This document shows positions 1-8,473 of a stretch of DNA of 64,000 bases, in pieces. The first letter of the stretch is position 1. Each line of letters starts with the position of its first letter. The stretch is taken from contig CP126124.1 in assembly GCA_030123545.1 (NCBI GenBank), positions 2,418,001 to 2,482,000 of the forward strand. The letters are read 5' to 3'. The notes beneath the pieces were generated by a model. It was given only the letters and a program-made list of their open reading frames with translations. It ran no database searches and was not told where the DNA came from. The position numbers and the translations under genes were made by a program. The DNA comes from Burkholderiaceae bacterium. Lineage in GTDB: Bacteria; Pseudomonadota; Gammaproteobacteria; Burkholderiales; Burkholderiaceae_C.

Positions 1-1
1 G

Positions 2-1525
2 CGCCGGCTTGCCGACAAGCCTGCTCTGGTGCACGGCGAACAGCGCATTGCCTATCGCGACCTGCTCGAGCGCAGCGAGTCACTGGCGCGCCAACTCGCC
101 GCGACCGGCCTGCGCCCGCTGGATCGGGTGGTGATGCAACTGCCCAATGTGCCGGAATTCGTCTTCACCTTTTTCGCGCTGCTGCGCATCGGCGTCATCC
201 CGGTGATGGCGCTGCCGGCGCACCGTCACACCGAAGTCGGCCACTTCCTCCGCCACGCCGGGGCGCGCGCGCTGTTCGTGCCCGAGAGGGTCGGCGATTT
301 CGACTATCGCGCGATGGCCGACGAACTGCGCGCCGAATGTCCGACGCTCGAGCAGGTGTTCGTCGCCGGAGCGCCGCTGGCCGGCCAGTTGCCGCTGGCG
401 GGGTTGCCCGGCGAGCCAGCCCGCGCCGCGCTGCCCGAGCTTGCCGCCGACGAAGTGGCGCTGATGCTGCTCTCGGGGGGCACCACCGGACTGCCGAAGC
501 TGATCCCGCGCACCCACAACGACTACGTCCTCAACGCCAAGGCCACCGGCCGCGTCGCGCAGGTCGACGAATCGACGGTGTTCCTCGCGGTGCTGCCGCT
601 GGGCCACAACTACAGCCTTGCCAGCCCGGGCATGCTGGCCTGCTTCGCCCGCGGTGCGACGGTGGTGCTGGCTCCCGGACATTCGGCCGACGTGGTGTTC
701 CCGCTGATCGAACGCCACCGCGTCACGCTGGTCGCAGCCGCGGTGCCGCTGGTCACGCGCTGGTTGAACTCGGACGTGCCGGCACGCCATGACATCTCGT
801 CGCTCAAAGTGATTCAGAACGGCGGCGCGCGCCTGGCGCCCGAGCTGCGCCGGCGCGTGCGCGCGCAATGGGGCTGCATGCCGCAGGAGGTGTACGGCAC
901 CGCGGAAGGTTTGATCAATCTGGTGCGGCTCGACGCGCCGGAAGACCTGCTGCTGGAGAGTTCGGGCAGCCCGGCGTGCGAGCAGGACGAAATCAAGGTC
1001 GTCGACGTCGATGGCAACGAAGTGCCCGATGGCGAACCCGGCGAACTGCTCGCGCGCGGGCCCTACACCATTCGCGGCTACTACAACGCGCCCGGGATCA
1101 ACGCGGCGGCATTCACCGCGGATGGCTTCTACCGCATGGGCGACGTGGTGCGCAAGATCGGGCGCAATCTCTTCACCGACGGGCGCAAGAAGGATCTCAT
1201 CAATCGCGGCGGCGAGAAGATCAGCAGCGACGAGGTCGAGAACCTGATCCTGATGCACCCGGCGATCGAGGGCTGCTGCGTGGTGGCAATGCCCGATCCG
1301 CACTATGGCGAGAAGGCCTGTGCCTTCGTCGTCCTCCACGCGGGCCGCACCGTCGATCTGGCCGGGCTGCGCGAGTTCCTGCTCGCGCAGCGGATCGCCA
1401 AGTTCAAGCTGCCCGAACGGATCGAGGTGGTCGAGCGTTTCCCGGTCAGCCCCGCCGGGAAGATTTTGCGCCGCGAACTGCGCGAGCGCATCGCGGCGAC
1501 GCTTGAGCGCGAACAGCGTGCTTGA
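2..1525 (+). CDS. Aryl-acid adenylate ligase (2,3-dihydroxybenzoate/salicylate-AMP ligase family), 5'-truncated
   Basis: The reading frame is open from the window edge (first full codon at 2), so the N-terminus lies outside; the GTG at 29 is only the first in-window start-like codon. The ANL-superfamily fold is clear: P-loop SGGTTGLPK near 473-499, the aryl-acid pocket segment GHNYSLASPG near 602-631, A5 motif YGTAEG near 892-909 and the catalytic lysine in PAGKILRREL near 1453-1482. The HNY and SSPG-like segment is typical of EntE/DhbE, which activate dihydroxybenzoate or salicylate and load it onto an aryl-carrier protein. No other siderophore gene follows: the next gene, dsbB, is convergent. 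The substrate is inferred; another aromatic acid is possible. Confidence 0.8.
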   Translation, partial: RRLADKPALVHGEQRIAYRDLLERSESLARQLAATGLRPLDRVVMQLPNVPEFVFTFFALLRIGVIPVMALPAHRHTEVGHFLRHAGARALFVPERVGDFDYRAMADELRAECPTLEQVFVAGAPLAGQLPLAGLPGEPARAALPELAADEVALMLLSGGTTGLPKLIPRTHNDYVLNAKATGRVAQVDESTVFLAVLPLGHNYSLASPGMLACFARGATVVLAPGHSADVVFPLIERHRVTLVAAAVPLVTRWLNSDVPARHDISSLKVIQNGGARLAPELRRRVRAQWGCMPQEVYGTAEGLINLVRLDAPEDLLLESSGSPACEQDEIKVVDVDGNEVPDGEPGELLARGPYTIRGYYNAPGINAAAFTADGFYRMGDVVRKIGRNLFTDGRKKDLINRGGEKISSDEVENLILMHPAIEGCCVVAMPDPHYGEKACAFVVLHAGRTVDLAGLREFLLAQRIAKFKLPERIEVVERFPVSPAGKILRRELRERIAATLEREQRA

Positions 1526-1613
1526 CTTCACGCGGTAGCCGGCGCTGCGGCGGCGGCGCAATCCGCGCGCAGCGCATGCGCAAGCTCAGCCGCTGAGCAC
1601 TGGCGCGGGAACG

Positions 1614-2123
1614 TCAGGCGCGCGAGCGAACGCGCCGCACGATCAGCGTCAGGCTGGCGAGCGCGATCGCGCAGAGCCAGAGGAACGACCAGTTCGCGAC
1701 CGAGCCGCCGAGGAAGGTCCAGTCGACCTTGGAGCAGTCGCCGCTGCCGCGGAAGATCATCGGCACCGCGCGGCTCAAGGGGAAGTTCGCGATCATGCCG
1801 TACAGGTCGCGCCCACACGACACGTACTCCGGCGGGTGCCATTGCAGCCAGCTCTGCCGCGCCGCGACGAACGCGCCGGCGCCGGCGGCCACGAGCAGCA
1901 GCACCGCGCCGCCGATTTGCAAGCCTTTTCGCTTGGAAGCCGCCGTCACACCTGCGATGATTGCTATCAAAATGAAAGCATAGCGCTGCACGATGCACAT
2001 CGGGCACGGCTCCAGCCCGCCGACCTGCTGCAGGTACACCGCGAACGCCAGCAGCGCGATGCAGACAACGCAGATCGCAGCCAGCACGCGGCGCGGCGCC
2101 GCATCGAACCAGTTCAACAACAT
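1614..2123 (-). CDS. dsbB: Disulfide bond formation protein B
   Basis: Inner-membrane quinone reductase that reoxidises periplasmic DsbA. The 169-residue protein has four predicted membrane helices. The first periplasmic loop carries C40-P-M-C43 in the context EPCPMCIVQRYAF; the second carries C103 and C130 (VSCGRDLYG and GSGDCSKVDW), the second redox pair of DsbB. Length and cysteine layout match the family. No dsbA is adjacent. Codons at 1963-1984 contain a GCTAT...ATAGC palindrome, encoding part of YAFILIAI. Confidence 0.95.
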   Translation of the reverse strand: MLLNWFDAAPRRVLAAICVVCIALLAFAVYLQQVGGLEPCPMCIVQRYAFILIAIIAGVTAASKRKGLQIGGAVLLLVAAGAGAFVAARQSWLQWHPPEYVSCGRDLYGMIANFPLSRAVPMIFRGSGDCSKVDWTFLGGSVANWSFLWLCAIALASLTLIVRRVRSRA

Positions 2124-2245
2124 CCTCGTCCCTTGGCCCTAACGCCGGCGGTGCCGGCACGGCGCGATGCGATTGCAACCGCGCCGCCGATTCTAAGGGC
2201 TGGGTGTTCCGGGTTTCTGCACTCGTGTATCCGGAGCGAGAGACG

Positions 2246-2285
2246 GCGATGCCGGCGCACCCGTGGGCGAGCGCGCCGGCATCGC
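2246..2285 (-). terminator. GC-rich hairpin downstream of the peroxiredoxin gene
   Basis: Perfect 13-bp inverted repeat (arms 2246-2258 and 2273-2285, core GCCGGC) 18 bp past the peroxiredoxin stop codon. There is no clear T-run, so termination is inferred from position and stem strength. Confidence 0.4.
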
Positions 2286-2302
2286 TTCGGGGTTTCCCGC
2301 GC

Positions 2303-2944
2303 CTACTTGTTCGGCTGCGGCGTCATGCGCAGATAGGGGCGCAGCGCCTTGAAGCCCTTCGGGAACCGCTTGGCCAGTTCGGCCGGGTCCTGGATGCTCG
2401 GAGAGATCACCACGTCGTCGCCGTCCTTCCAGTTGACCGGGGTCGCGACCTTGTAGTTGTCGGTGAGCTGCAGCGAGTCGATCACGCGCAGGATCTCGTC
2501 GAAGTTGCGCCCGGTGCTGGCCGGATACGTGATGGTCGCGCGAATCGTCTTGTTCGGATCGATGATGAACACGCTGCGCACCGTCGCGTTCTCCAGCGAG
2601 TTCGGGTGGATCATGTCGTACAGGCCGGCCACCTTGCGGTCCGGATCGGCGAGGATCGGGAAGTTGACCGTGGTGTTCTGCGTTTCGTTGATGTCGCCGA
2701 TCCACTTCTGGTGCGAGTCCACCGGGTCGACGCTGACCGCGATCGCCTTCGCGCCGCGCTTGGCGAATTCGCCCGACAGCGCCGCCGTCTTGCCCAGTTC
2801 AGTGGTGCACACCGGTGTGAAGTCCGCCGGATGCGAAAACAGCACCACCCACGAGTTACCCGCCCATTTATGGAACGAGATCGGGCCTGCGGAAGATTGC
2901 TGTTCGAAGTCGGGGGCCTTGTCGCCGAGTCTGAGAGTCGCCAT
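2303..2944 (-). CDS. Peroxiredoxin, Prx6/1-Cys type
   Basis: Thiol peroxidase of 213 residues. The peroxidatic cysteine is Cys46 in the motif PADFTPVCTTE, and the long C-terminal region with VNWKDGDDVVISPSI is characteristic of the Prx6 subfamily. The reduced Cys46 attacks H2O2 or organic peroxides; the reductant is not evident from the window. The start ATG at 2944 has a good upstream AAAGGAG. The gene lies between dsbB (same strand, about 180 bp downstream) and an MFS gene, with its own AT-rich upstream region. Confidence 0.93.
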   Translation of the reverse strand: MATLRLGDKAPDFEQQSSAGPISFHKWAGNSWVVLFSHPADFTPVCTTELGKTAALSGEFAKRGAKAIAVSVDPVDSHQKWIGDINETQNTTVNFPILADPDRKVAGLYDMIHPNSLENATVRSVFIIDPNKTIRATITYPASTGRNFDEILRVIDSLQLTDNYKVATPVNWKDGDDVVISPSIQDPAELAKRFPKGFKALRPYLRMTPQPNK

Positions 2945-2964
2945 GGAAGCTCCTTTGTCGATAG

Positions 2965-3010
2965 GTGAGCCTTATATTGTGGAGAGCATTTCTGGAAATT
3001 CAAAAGATAG
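2965..3010 (-). promoter_or_regulatory. Possible promoter of the peroxiredoxin gene
   Basis: An unusually AT-rich patch for this genome lies just upstream of the start. Read on the minus strand it offers TTTCCA and TATAAG hexamers about 16 bp apart. No OxyR site could be confidently read. Confidence 0.3.
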
Positions 3011-3049
3011 GGTTTTTATAAGGCGAATGACGACGGCGCCACCCATCCG

Positions 3050-4657
3050 TCACGGACTTTCCATCCGCCGCTGGATCGCCTCCAGGTCGTGTCCGCTGGT
3101 CTCGACGCCGCCGCGCCACAGCAGCACGCCGGAGACGATCATCGGCACCGCGATCGCCAGCGCGGACCACTGGAAGCTGTCGAACAGGCCCGCCACGCCA
3201 AACAGTGCGCCAAGAATGCCGCCGGCCTTCGAGCCGGCAGCGATCAACCCTGAGCCGGTGCCGCGCAGGTGCACCGGATAGATTTCGGCGGCGTACGGAA
3301 TCATGGTCGCGATCACGCCGCTGATCGCGACGAGCAGCAGGACGGTCGCGGCGACCGTCACCCCCTGCGCACGGATGCCGCCGATCTCGATCGCGGCGAA
3401 TGCGAGCAGCGCCAGCACCGTTAACGCAACGAACAGCACCAGCGACTTGAAGCTGCTCCAGCGCTGGTACAGCCACACCACCAGCGCGATGCCGGGAATC
3501 GCCAGCAGCGCCGACTGCGCCATCAGCACGCTGGCCGCGCGCGCATCCAGCCCGAGCTTGTGCAGGTTGGCGGGCAGCCACAGCACGAAGCCGAAGTTCG
3601 CCATCCCCCACGCGAGCCCGCACACCATCAGCGCGACCGTGATGCGGGCATGGTGGCCACGCAGCATCTCGCGCAGCCCCGCGCGCGGCTGGTGGATTTC
3701 CACCACCGGCGCATCCTCGGCCGTGTCGCTTTCGACCAGCCCCGCCGGCGAACCGGCGAAGCGCGCCAGCACGGCGCGCGCCCGCTCGTGCAGACCCGCG
3801 TTGGCGAGATAGCGCGGCGATTCCGGGATGTAGCGGTTGAGCAGCACGATCAACGCGCCGGTCGGAAGGTTCAGCAGCCACAGCGCACGCCAGCTGAAGC
3901 TCGGCTCCAGCAGGGCCGCCGCTGCCGACGCCGCCAGATACCCGGCCGACGTGCCGACGCCGCCGAGCGCCACCAGCAGCCAGCCGCGGTGCCGCGCGGG
4001 CACGGTCTCGGCCATCAGCGTGAACGCGATCGGGAGCATGCCGCCGGCGGCCGCGCCCATCATGAAGCACATCACCAGGTTCCAGTGGAACGACGGCATG
4101 GTTCCGCAGATCGCGGTGCCCATGAACAGCAGCGCCGACAGCAGGATCGCCGCGCGCCGCCCGAACACGTCGGCAAGGCGTCCCCAGACGACGGAGCCGA
4201 CCACCGTGCCGACCAGCGCCGACAACGCGAGGTAACCCGCGGTGGACATACCGATGCCGTATTCGCGCGCCATGCCCGGCATCACGAATGCGATCGACGC
4301 CGGTTTCATCACGTCGATCGCGAGCGCGGCCGCCAGCACGGCGACCAGCTTCCAGTGCTCGCGGTTCAGCGGCACGCGGTCGGCGACGTGAAAATGCAGA
4401 TGCTCGCCGCCGCGCAGCGTCAGCCGCACCTGCGCAAGGCGCGGCATCAAGCCCCAGGCCGCCAGCACCACGCCGGCGGGGATCAGGACCATGCCGATCA
4501 TCATCGCCGCATCCATCGCCATCCCGACCATCTGAAACTGCATCGGCGCTGCCATCACGTACATCGGCAGATGCAGGCAGACACCGGCGGCGACCGCGAG
4601 GCAGCCAAGCCAGAACGCGGCGGGATGGTGGAACGCGATGGCGGCTCGCTGAGTCAC
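3050..4657 (-). CDS. MFS transporter with two extra N-terminal membrane helices
   Basis: Major facilitator superfamily permease. The core has the loop 2-3 signature near GRLADVFGRRAAI, a sugar-porter/aromatic-acid-porter-like PESPRYL after helix 6, and 12 predicted helices. Ahead of the core the frame encodes two more hydrophobic segments (AAFWLGCLAVAAGV and a Met-rich helix), so about 14 in all. I place the start at the GTG at 4657 (535 residues) because the longer frame to 4912 overlaps a well-supported lipoprotein gene and has no hydrophobic or MFS-like sequence. The start is the weakest part of the call. The substrate cannot be told from sequence. Confidence 0.8.
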   Translation of the reverse strand: MTQRAAIAFHHPAAFWLGCLAVAAGVCLHLPMYVMAAPMQFQMVGMAMDAAMMIGMVLIPAGVVLAAWGLMPRLAQVRLTLRGGEHLHFHVADRVPLNREHWKLVAVLAAALAIDVMKPASIAFVMPGMAREYGIGMSTAGYLALSALVGTVVGSVVWGRLADVFGRRAAILLSALLFMGTAICGTMPSFHWNLVMCFMMGAAAGGMLPIAFTLMAETVPARHRGWLLVALGGVGTSAGYLAASAAAALLEPSFSWRALWLLNLPTGALIVLLNRYIPESPRYLANAGLHERARAVLARFAGSPAGLVESDTAEDAPVVEIHQPRAGLREMLRGHHARITVALMVCGLAWGMANFGFVLWLPANLHKLGLDARAASVLMAQSALLAIPGIALVVWLYQRWSSFKSLVLFVALTVLALLAFAAIEIGGIRAQGVTVAATVLLLVAISGVIATMIPYAAEIYPVHLRGTGSGLIAAGSKAGGILGALFGVAGLFDSFQWSALAIAVPMIVSGVLLWRGGVETSGHDLEAIQRRMESP

Positions 4658-4803
4658 TCGAAGACGGTCAATGCACGGGCAGCCGAGTGTAGTGCCCCCT
4701 CGACGTGTCGGCGCGAAACGACGCGCGAGCGAATCACGCCGAGACAGGTCAATCACGCGCCCGGCGGCGCAGCCGCACGCCGCCCAGGCGCGAGACGCGA
4801 ACG

Positions 4804-4956
4804 CTAGCGCCAGTAGCCGCGGTGGTACCGGTAGTAGAAGGTCGGCTGAACCACTACGGCCGCCGGCGCGACATAGACACCCGCTGCCGGCCCCGCCGGA
4901 ACGATGGCGCAACCCGACAGCACGGCAAGCAGGACGAGTGACAGCAGGGCTTTCAT
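4804..4956 (-). CDS. Small lipoprotein, 50 residues
   Basis: A 50-residue protein starting at an ATG with GAGGAG eight bases upstream. It has a short signal peptide (MKALLSLVLLAV) ending in a lipobox LSGC, so lipidation at Cys16 is expected. The mature part is an Ala/Val/Pro stretch followed by a Tyr/Arg-rich C-terminus (FYYRYHRGYWR), a pattern common in small proteobacterial outer-membrane lipoproteins of unknown role. It lies upstream of the MFS gene on the same strand. Function unknown. Confidence 0.75.
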   Translation of the reverse strand: MKALLSLVLLAVLSGCAIVPAGPAAGVYVAPAAVVVQPTFYYRYHRGYWR

Positions 4957-5118
4957 CGTGAACTCCTCGATGGCAGATGCGCGTTCAACGCCTCGAGTAG
5001 TCCACGCGCGCACCGCGCCCGCATGAAGTCCTGTAAAGCTGCCGGCGAGATTGTTACGGCGCGCAAACGGCGCCGAGCAGCGCGAATCCGCGGACATCCG
5101 CCCGCGCCGCGCGCCGCC

Positions 5119-5673
5119 TCAGGCGTTGTGGATCTTCACCCAGTTCTCGTATTTCTCCATCCAGCCCTCGAGGAACTTGCGCGTCGACTCGATGCCGATG
5201 CCCCCGTCAGCGTTGAACAGGCCGTCCTTGGCCTGCACGAACGCCTCGGGCTGGCCCAACGTCGGCACATCAAGGTAGGCCAGCACGTTGCGCAGATGCT
5301 GCTGTGCCATCGCGGTGCCGATCGCGCCGACCGAGATCCCGATCACGCCAGCCGGCTTGCCGGCCCAGGCACTTTGTCCGTACGGGCGCGACGCGTGGTC
5401 GATCGCGTTCTTCAGCACGCCCGGGATCCCGCGGTTGTACTCGGGTGTGAAGAACAGAACGCCCTGCGCAGCCTGGATCTCGGATTTCAGGCGCTTGACG
5501 CTGGCCGCCTGGTTCGCGTCGTCGTCCTGGTTGTACGGTGGCAAATCGTCGATGCGCGAAATCGCGAAGCTGAATTCCTTCGGTGCCATGCGCATCAGCG
5601 CGTTGGCCAGCTTCTTGTTGTTCGAATCCTTGCGCAGACTGCCGACGATGACGGCAATGTTGTATCGAGCCAT
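5119..5673 (-). CDS. NADPH-dependent FMN reductase family protein
   Basis: Flavodoxin-fold enzyme of 184 residues. The FMN phosphate-binding loop is GSLRKDSNNKKLA near the N-terminus, followed by TPEYNRGIPGVLKNAIDH, the second flavin contact typical of the NAD(P)H:quinone/chromate/azo reductase group. It probably reduces quinones or other electrophiles with NADPH in the cytoplasm; the natural substrate is not determinable. It ends well before the ABC-transporter genes and has its own upstream region, so it is probably monocistronic. Confidence 0.9.
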   Translation of the reverse strand: MARYNIAVIVGSLRKDSNNKKLANALMRMAPKEFSFAISRIDDLPPYNQDDDANQAASVKRLKSEIQAAQGVLFFTPEYNRGIPGVLKNAIDHASRPYGQSAWAGKPAGVIGISVGAIGTAMAQQHLRNVLAYLDVPTLGQPEAFVQAKDGLFNADGGIGIESTRKFLEGWMEKYENWVKIHNA

Positions 5674-5773
5674 GGTTTCTCCAAACTTTCGGGACGATCA
5701 AAGCGATCGCGCGCCATTATCCGGCGCCGACGATTCGGCTGCATCGATCGCAACGCAAGCAAGGCTCGTGCAG

Positions 5774-6742
5774 CTATGGCGTGGGGCCGGGTGCTTCTAT
5801 GCGCGCCCCTTGCGATACCACGGCCTCCTCGCCGATCAGTCCGCGCGGGCGCAGCACCAGCACCACCATCAGCACCAGCCCGATCAGGATGATCTGCGCG
5901 GCGCCGCCCTTGATCTGCATCGTGGCCGGCAGCAGAACCTGAGCCGCGCTGCCGCTCAGCGTCCAGACCGCCCACATCAGCACCGCGCCCAGAACCGCGC
6001 CTTTGTTGTTGCCGCTGCCGCCGACGATCAGCATGCTCCAGATCTGGAACGTCAGGATCGGCATGAAGTCCTCCGGGCTGATGTAGCCGATGAAGCTGGC
6101 GTTGAGCGCGCCGCCCAGGCCCATCACCGCCGAGCCGATCACGAACGACTGCAGCCGGTAGGCGAACGCGTTCTTGCCGAGCGACTCAGCCGCCGGCTCG
6201 TCCTCGCGGATGGCCTTGAGCACCCGACCCCAAGGCGATCGCACCATGGCCTCGAGCGCCGCATACAGCACGACGGTGATCACGATCATCAGGCCGAGCA
6301 GCAGCAGATTGCGTCCGAACACCCCTTCGACCAGATGGGGCAGCGGCCGTGGAATGTCGGTGATGCCTCGGCTGCCGCCGGTCAGCCAGGCGGTGTTGAG
6401 GGCGACCAGTTGCAGCGTGATGCCGATGCCGATGGTGACGATCGCCAGGTAGTCCTCGCGCAGCCGCAGCGTCGGGATGCCGACGATGAAGGCCACCACG
6501 CCGGCGGCCAGCATGGCACCGATCAGCCCAATGATGAATGGCAGATTCCAGCCGCCGACGATGCCCGCGTGCGCCGGCCCGCACAGCAGCGCAAACGCGT
6601 AGGCGCCGACCAGGTAGAAGCCCGACACGCCGATGTTGAACAGCCCGGTGTAGCCCCATTGCAGGTTCAGGCCGAGGCAGACGACCGCGAATACCAGCGC
6701 CTGGATCAGGAAGAACACCAGGTAAGAGATGACGCCCGTCAT
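5774..6742 (-). CDS. livM: Branched-chain amino-acid-type ABC transporter permease (LivM family)
   Basis: Inner-membrane permease of 322 residues with about nine hydrophobic segments and the LivM hallmark GYTGLFNIGVSGFYLVGAY near the N-terminus and IREDEPAAESLGKN in the cytoplasmic coupling region. It is the last gene of a minus-strand unit reading binding protein, livG, livF, livH, livM; 70 bp separate it from livH. The family (HAAT) imports branched-chain or other hydrophobic amino acids, amides, or aromatic acids; the ligand here is unknown. Confidence 0.9.
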   Translation of the reverse strand: MTGVISYLVFFLIQALVFAVVCLGLNLQWGYTGLFNIGVSGFYLVGAYAFALLCGPAHAGIVGGWNLPFIIGLIGAMLAAGVVAFIVGIPTLRLREDYLAIVTIGIGITLQLVALNTAWLTGGSRGITDIPRPLPHLVEGVFGRNLLLLGLMIVITVVLYAALEAMVRSPWGRVLKAIREDEPAAESLGKNAFAYRLQSFVIGSAVMGLGGALNASFIGYISPEDFMPILTFQIWSMLIVGGSGNNKGAVLGAVLMWAVWTLSGSAAQVLLPATMQIKGGAAQIILIGLVLMVVLVLRPRGLIGEEAVVSQGARIEAPGPTP

Positions 6743-6812
6743 GTCGCCCCCTTGGCCCTTCGGGCCGGCCCTACGAGAGGGAGCGAGCGCCTTCGGAGCA
6801 GCCGTACTGCGT

Positions 6813-7706
6813 TCATGTCCGCTCTCCCAAGATGCCGGTCGGGTGGAACAGCAGGATCAGGAACATCAGGACGAACGCGACCGCCGGCTTGTATTCCGGA
6901 CCGATGAACGGCACCGACAGCGACTGCGCGATGCCGATGACCAGCCCGCCGAGCACCGCGCCGTAGACGCTGCCGATGCCGCCGAGAATCGCCGCGGCGA
7001 ACATCGGCAAGATCAATGTGAACCCCATCTCGGGCGACACCTGCACCGTCAGGCCGAACATCACGCCGCCGATCGCCGCGAGGCCCCCGCCGATGATCCA
7101 GACCCAGCGCACGATGCGCCGCACGTCGATGCCGGTGACCATCGCCAGCGAAGGATTGTCGGAGACCGCGCGCATCTGCTGGCCCAGGCGCGTGCGGGTC
7201 AGGAACAGGTGCAGCGCGATCATCAGCACGGCCGTCAGCAGCACCACGAACACCTCGTTCGCATTCAGGCGCACGCCCGGAAGCACCTCGTGCGCGATCG
7301 CGATGCTGCGCGTGTAGTAGCGGGGCTGCGATCCCCAGAAGAACACGACCACGTTGCGCAGCATCAGCGACGCGCCGAACGACGCGATCACCAGCGCGAC
7401 CGCGACGTCGCTCTTGCGCAGCGGCCGGTACAGCAGCCAGTCGAGCACCAGCGCCAGCACCGCGGTCAGCACCAGAGCGACCACCAGCGCGCCGATCAGG
7501 CTCCAACCAAAGGTGAACGGGCCCAGCGTCGCGCCCCCGGTGAAGAAGCCGACGAACACCAGCGCGAAATAGGAGCCGAAGGTCAGGAACTCGCCATGCG
7601 CGAAGTTGGCAAAGCGCAGGATGTTGTAGGTCAGCGTCAGACCGATCGCGCCTAAAGCGAGCGTCGCGCCGAGCACGATGCCGTCGGCCAGGTATTGCGC
7701 GATCAT
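6813..7706 (-). CDS. livH: Branched-chain amino-acid-type ABC transporter permease (LivH family)
   Basis: Permease of 297 residues with LivH features: GLTLTYNILRFANFAHGEF near the N-terminus and a C-terminal GGIGSVYGAVLGGLVIGIAQ. It forms the membrane channel with LivM. Its ATG overlaps the TGA of livF by four bases (ATGA), indicating translational coupling. It sits in the first of two HAAT importers in the window. Confidence 0.92.
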   Translation of the reverse strand: MIAQYLADGIVLGATLALGAIGLTLTYNILRFANFAHGEFLTFGSYFALVFVGFFTGGATLGPFTFGWSLIGALVVALVLTAVLALVLDWLLYRPLRKSDVAVALVIASFGASLMLRNVVVFFWGSQPRYYTRSIAIAHEVLPGVRLNANEVFVVLLTAVLMIALHLFLTRTRLGQQMRAVSDNPSLAMVTGIDVRRIVRWVWIIGGGLAAIGGVMFGLTVQVSPEMGFTLILPMFAAAILGGIGSVYGAVLGGLVIGIAQSLSVPFIGPEYKPAVAFVLMFLILLFHPTGILGERT

Positions 7707-8473
7707 GTCAACCCCCGTCGGGACCCGAGGTACAGCGCGCCGACCTCGGGGTTCGCGAGCAGCGCCGCCGCTTCGCCCGAGACCTGCTCGCGCCCCTGCG
7801 CGAGCACGTAGCCGCGATCCGAGATCGCCAGCGCCGCCTTCGCGTTCTGCTCGACGATCAACAGCGTGACACCGAGGTCACGCACCTCGCGCACCTTCGC
7901 GAACACCACGCCGACCAGCTTCGGCGACAGGCCGGCCGAAGGTTCGTCGAGCATCAGCATCGTCGGGCGCGCCATCAGCGCACGCGCGACCGCGACCATC
8001 TGCCGCTCGCCGCCCGACAGCGTGCCCGCCGCCTGCGTGCGCCGCTCGTGCAGCCGCGGAAACAGCGCGTACATCCGGGCCAGGTCCTCGGCGATGCCGG
8101 TGCGATCGCCCCGGGCGCAGGCGCCGAGCTCCAGATTCTCCTGGATCGACAGCCGTGCAAACACGTTGTTCGTCTGCGGCACGTAGGCCAGGCCGCGGCC
8201 CACCATGCGGTGCGCCGCCTCGCCGACCAGGCTCTGGCCGAACAGCAGCACCTCGCCGCGCCGCACCGGCACCAGCCCGGCAATGGTCTTGATCAGCGTC
8301 GATTTACCGGCGCCGTTCGGCCCGAGCACGGTCACGATCTCGCCGCGCCACACCTCCAGGCTCGCGCCGCGCAGGATGTCGACCTCGGGCGTGTAGCCGG
8401 CGACCAGGTCGCGCACCGCCAACGCCGACTCGGCGCGCGGCGCCGCCTGCGCGAGCTGCTGCGCCACGTTCAT
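7703..8473 (-). CDS. livF: ABC transporter ATP-binding protein (LivF family)
   Basis: Cytoplasmic ATPase of 256 residues. Walker A GPNGAGKSTLIK, signature LSGGERQMVAVARAL and Walker B MLMLDEPSAGLSP are intact, followed by the H-loop region LLIVEQN. I start it at the ATG at 8473, overlapping the livG stop (ATGA); the longer open frame upstream only repeats livG sequence out of frame. It pairs with LivG to energise the importer. Confidence 0.92.
   Translation of the reverse strand: MNVAQQLAQAAPRAESALAVRDLVAGYTPEVDILRGASLEVWRGEIVTVLGPNGAGKSTLIKTIAGLVPVRRGEVLLFGQSLVGEAAHRMVGRGLAYVPQTNNVFARLSIQENLELGACARGDRTGIAEDLARMYALFPRLHERRTQAAGTLSGGERQMVAVARALMARPTMLMLDEPSAGLSPKLVGVVFAKVREVRDLGVTLLIVEQNAKAALAISDRGYVLAQGREQVSGEAAALLANPEVGALYLGSRRGLT

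Noticed and set aside
80..1561. A 493-codon minus-strand frame opposite the adenylate ligase
   Set aside because: The plus frame has complete ANL motifs; the opposite frame has none.
4658..4912. N-terminal extension of the MFS protein to 620 residues
   Set aside because: It overlaps the lipoprotein gene, which has a good SD and lipobox, and reads as non-membrane Cys/Arg-rich sequence.
6743..6812. Hairpin-like GGCCC/GGGCC stretch between livH and livM
   Set aside because: Short stem without T-run in a GC-rich gap; not distinguishable from background.
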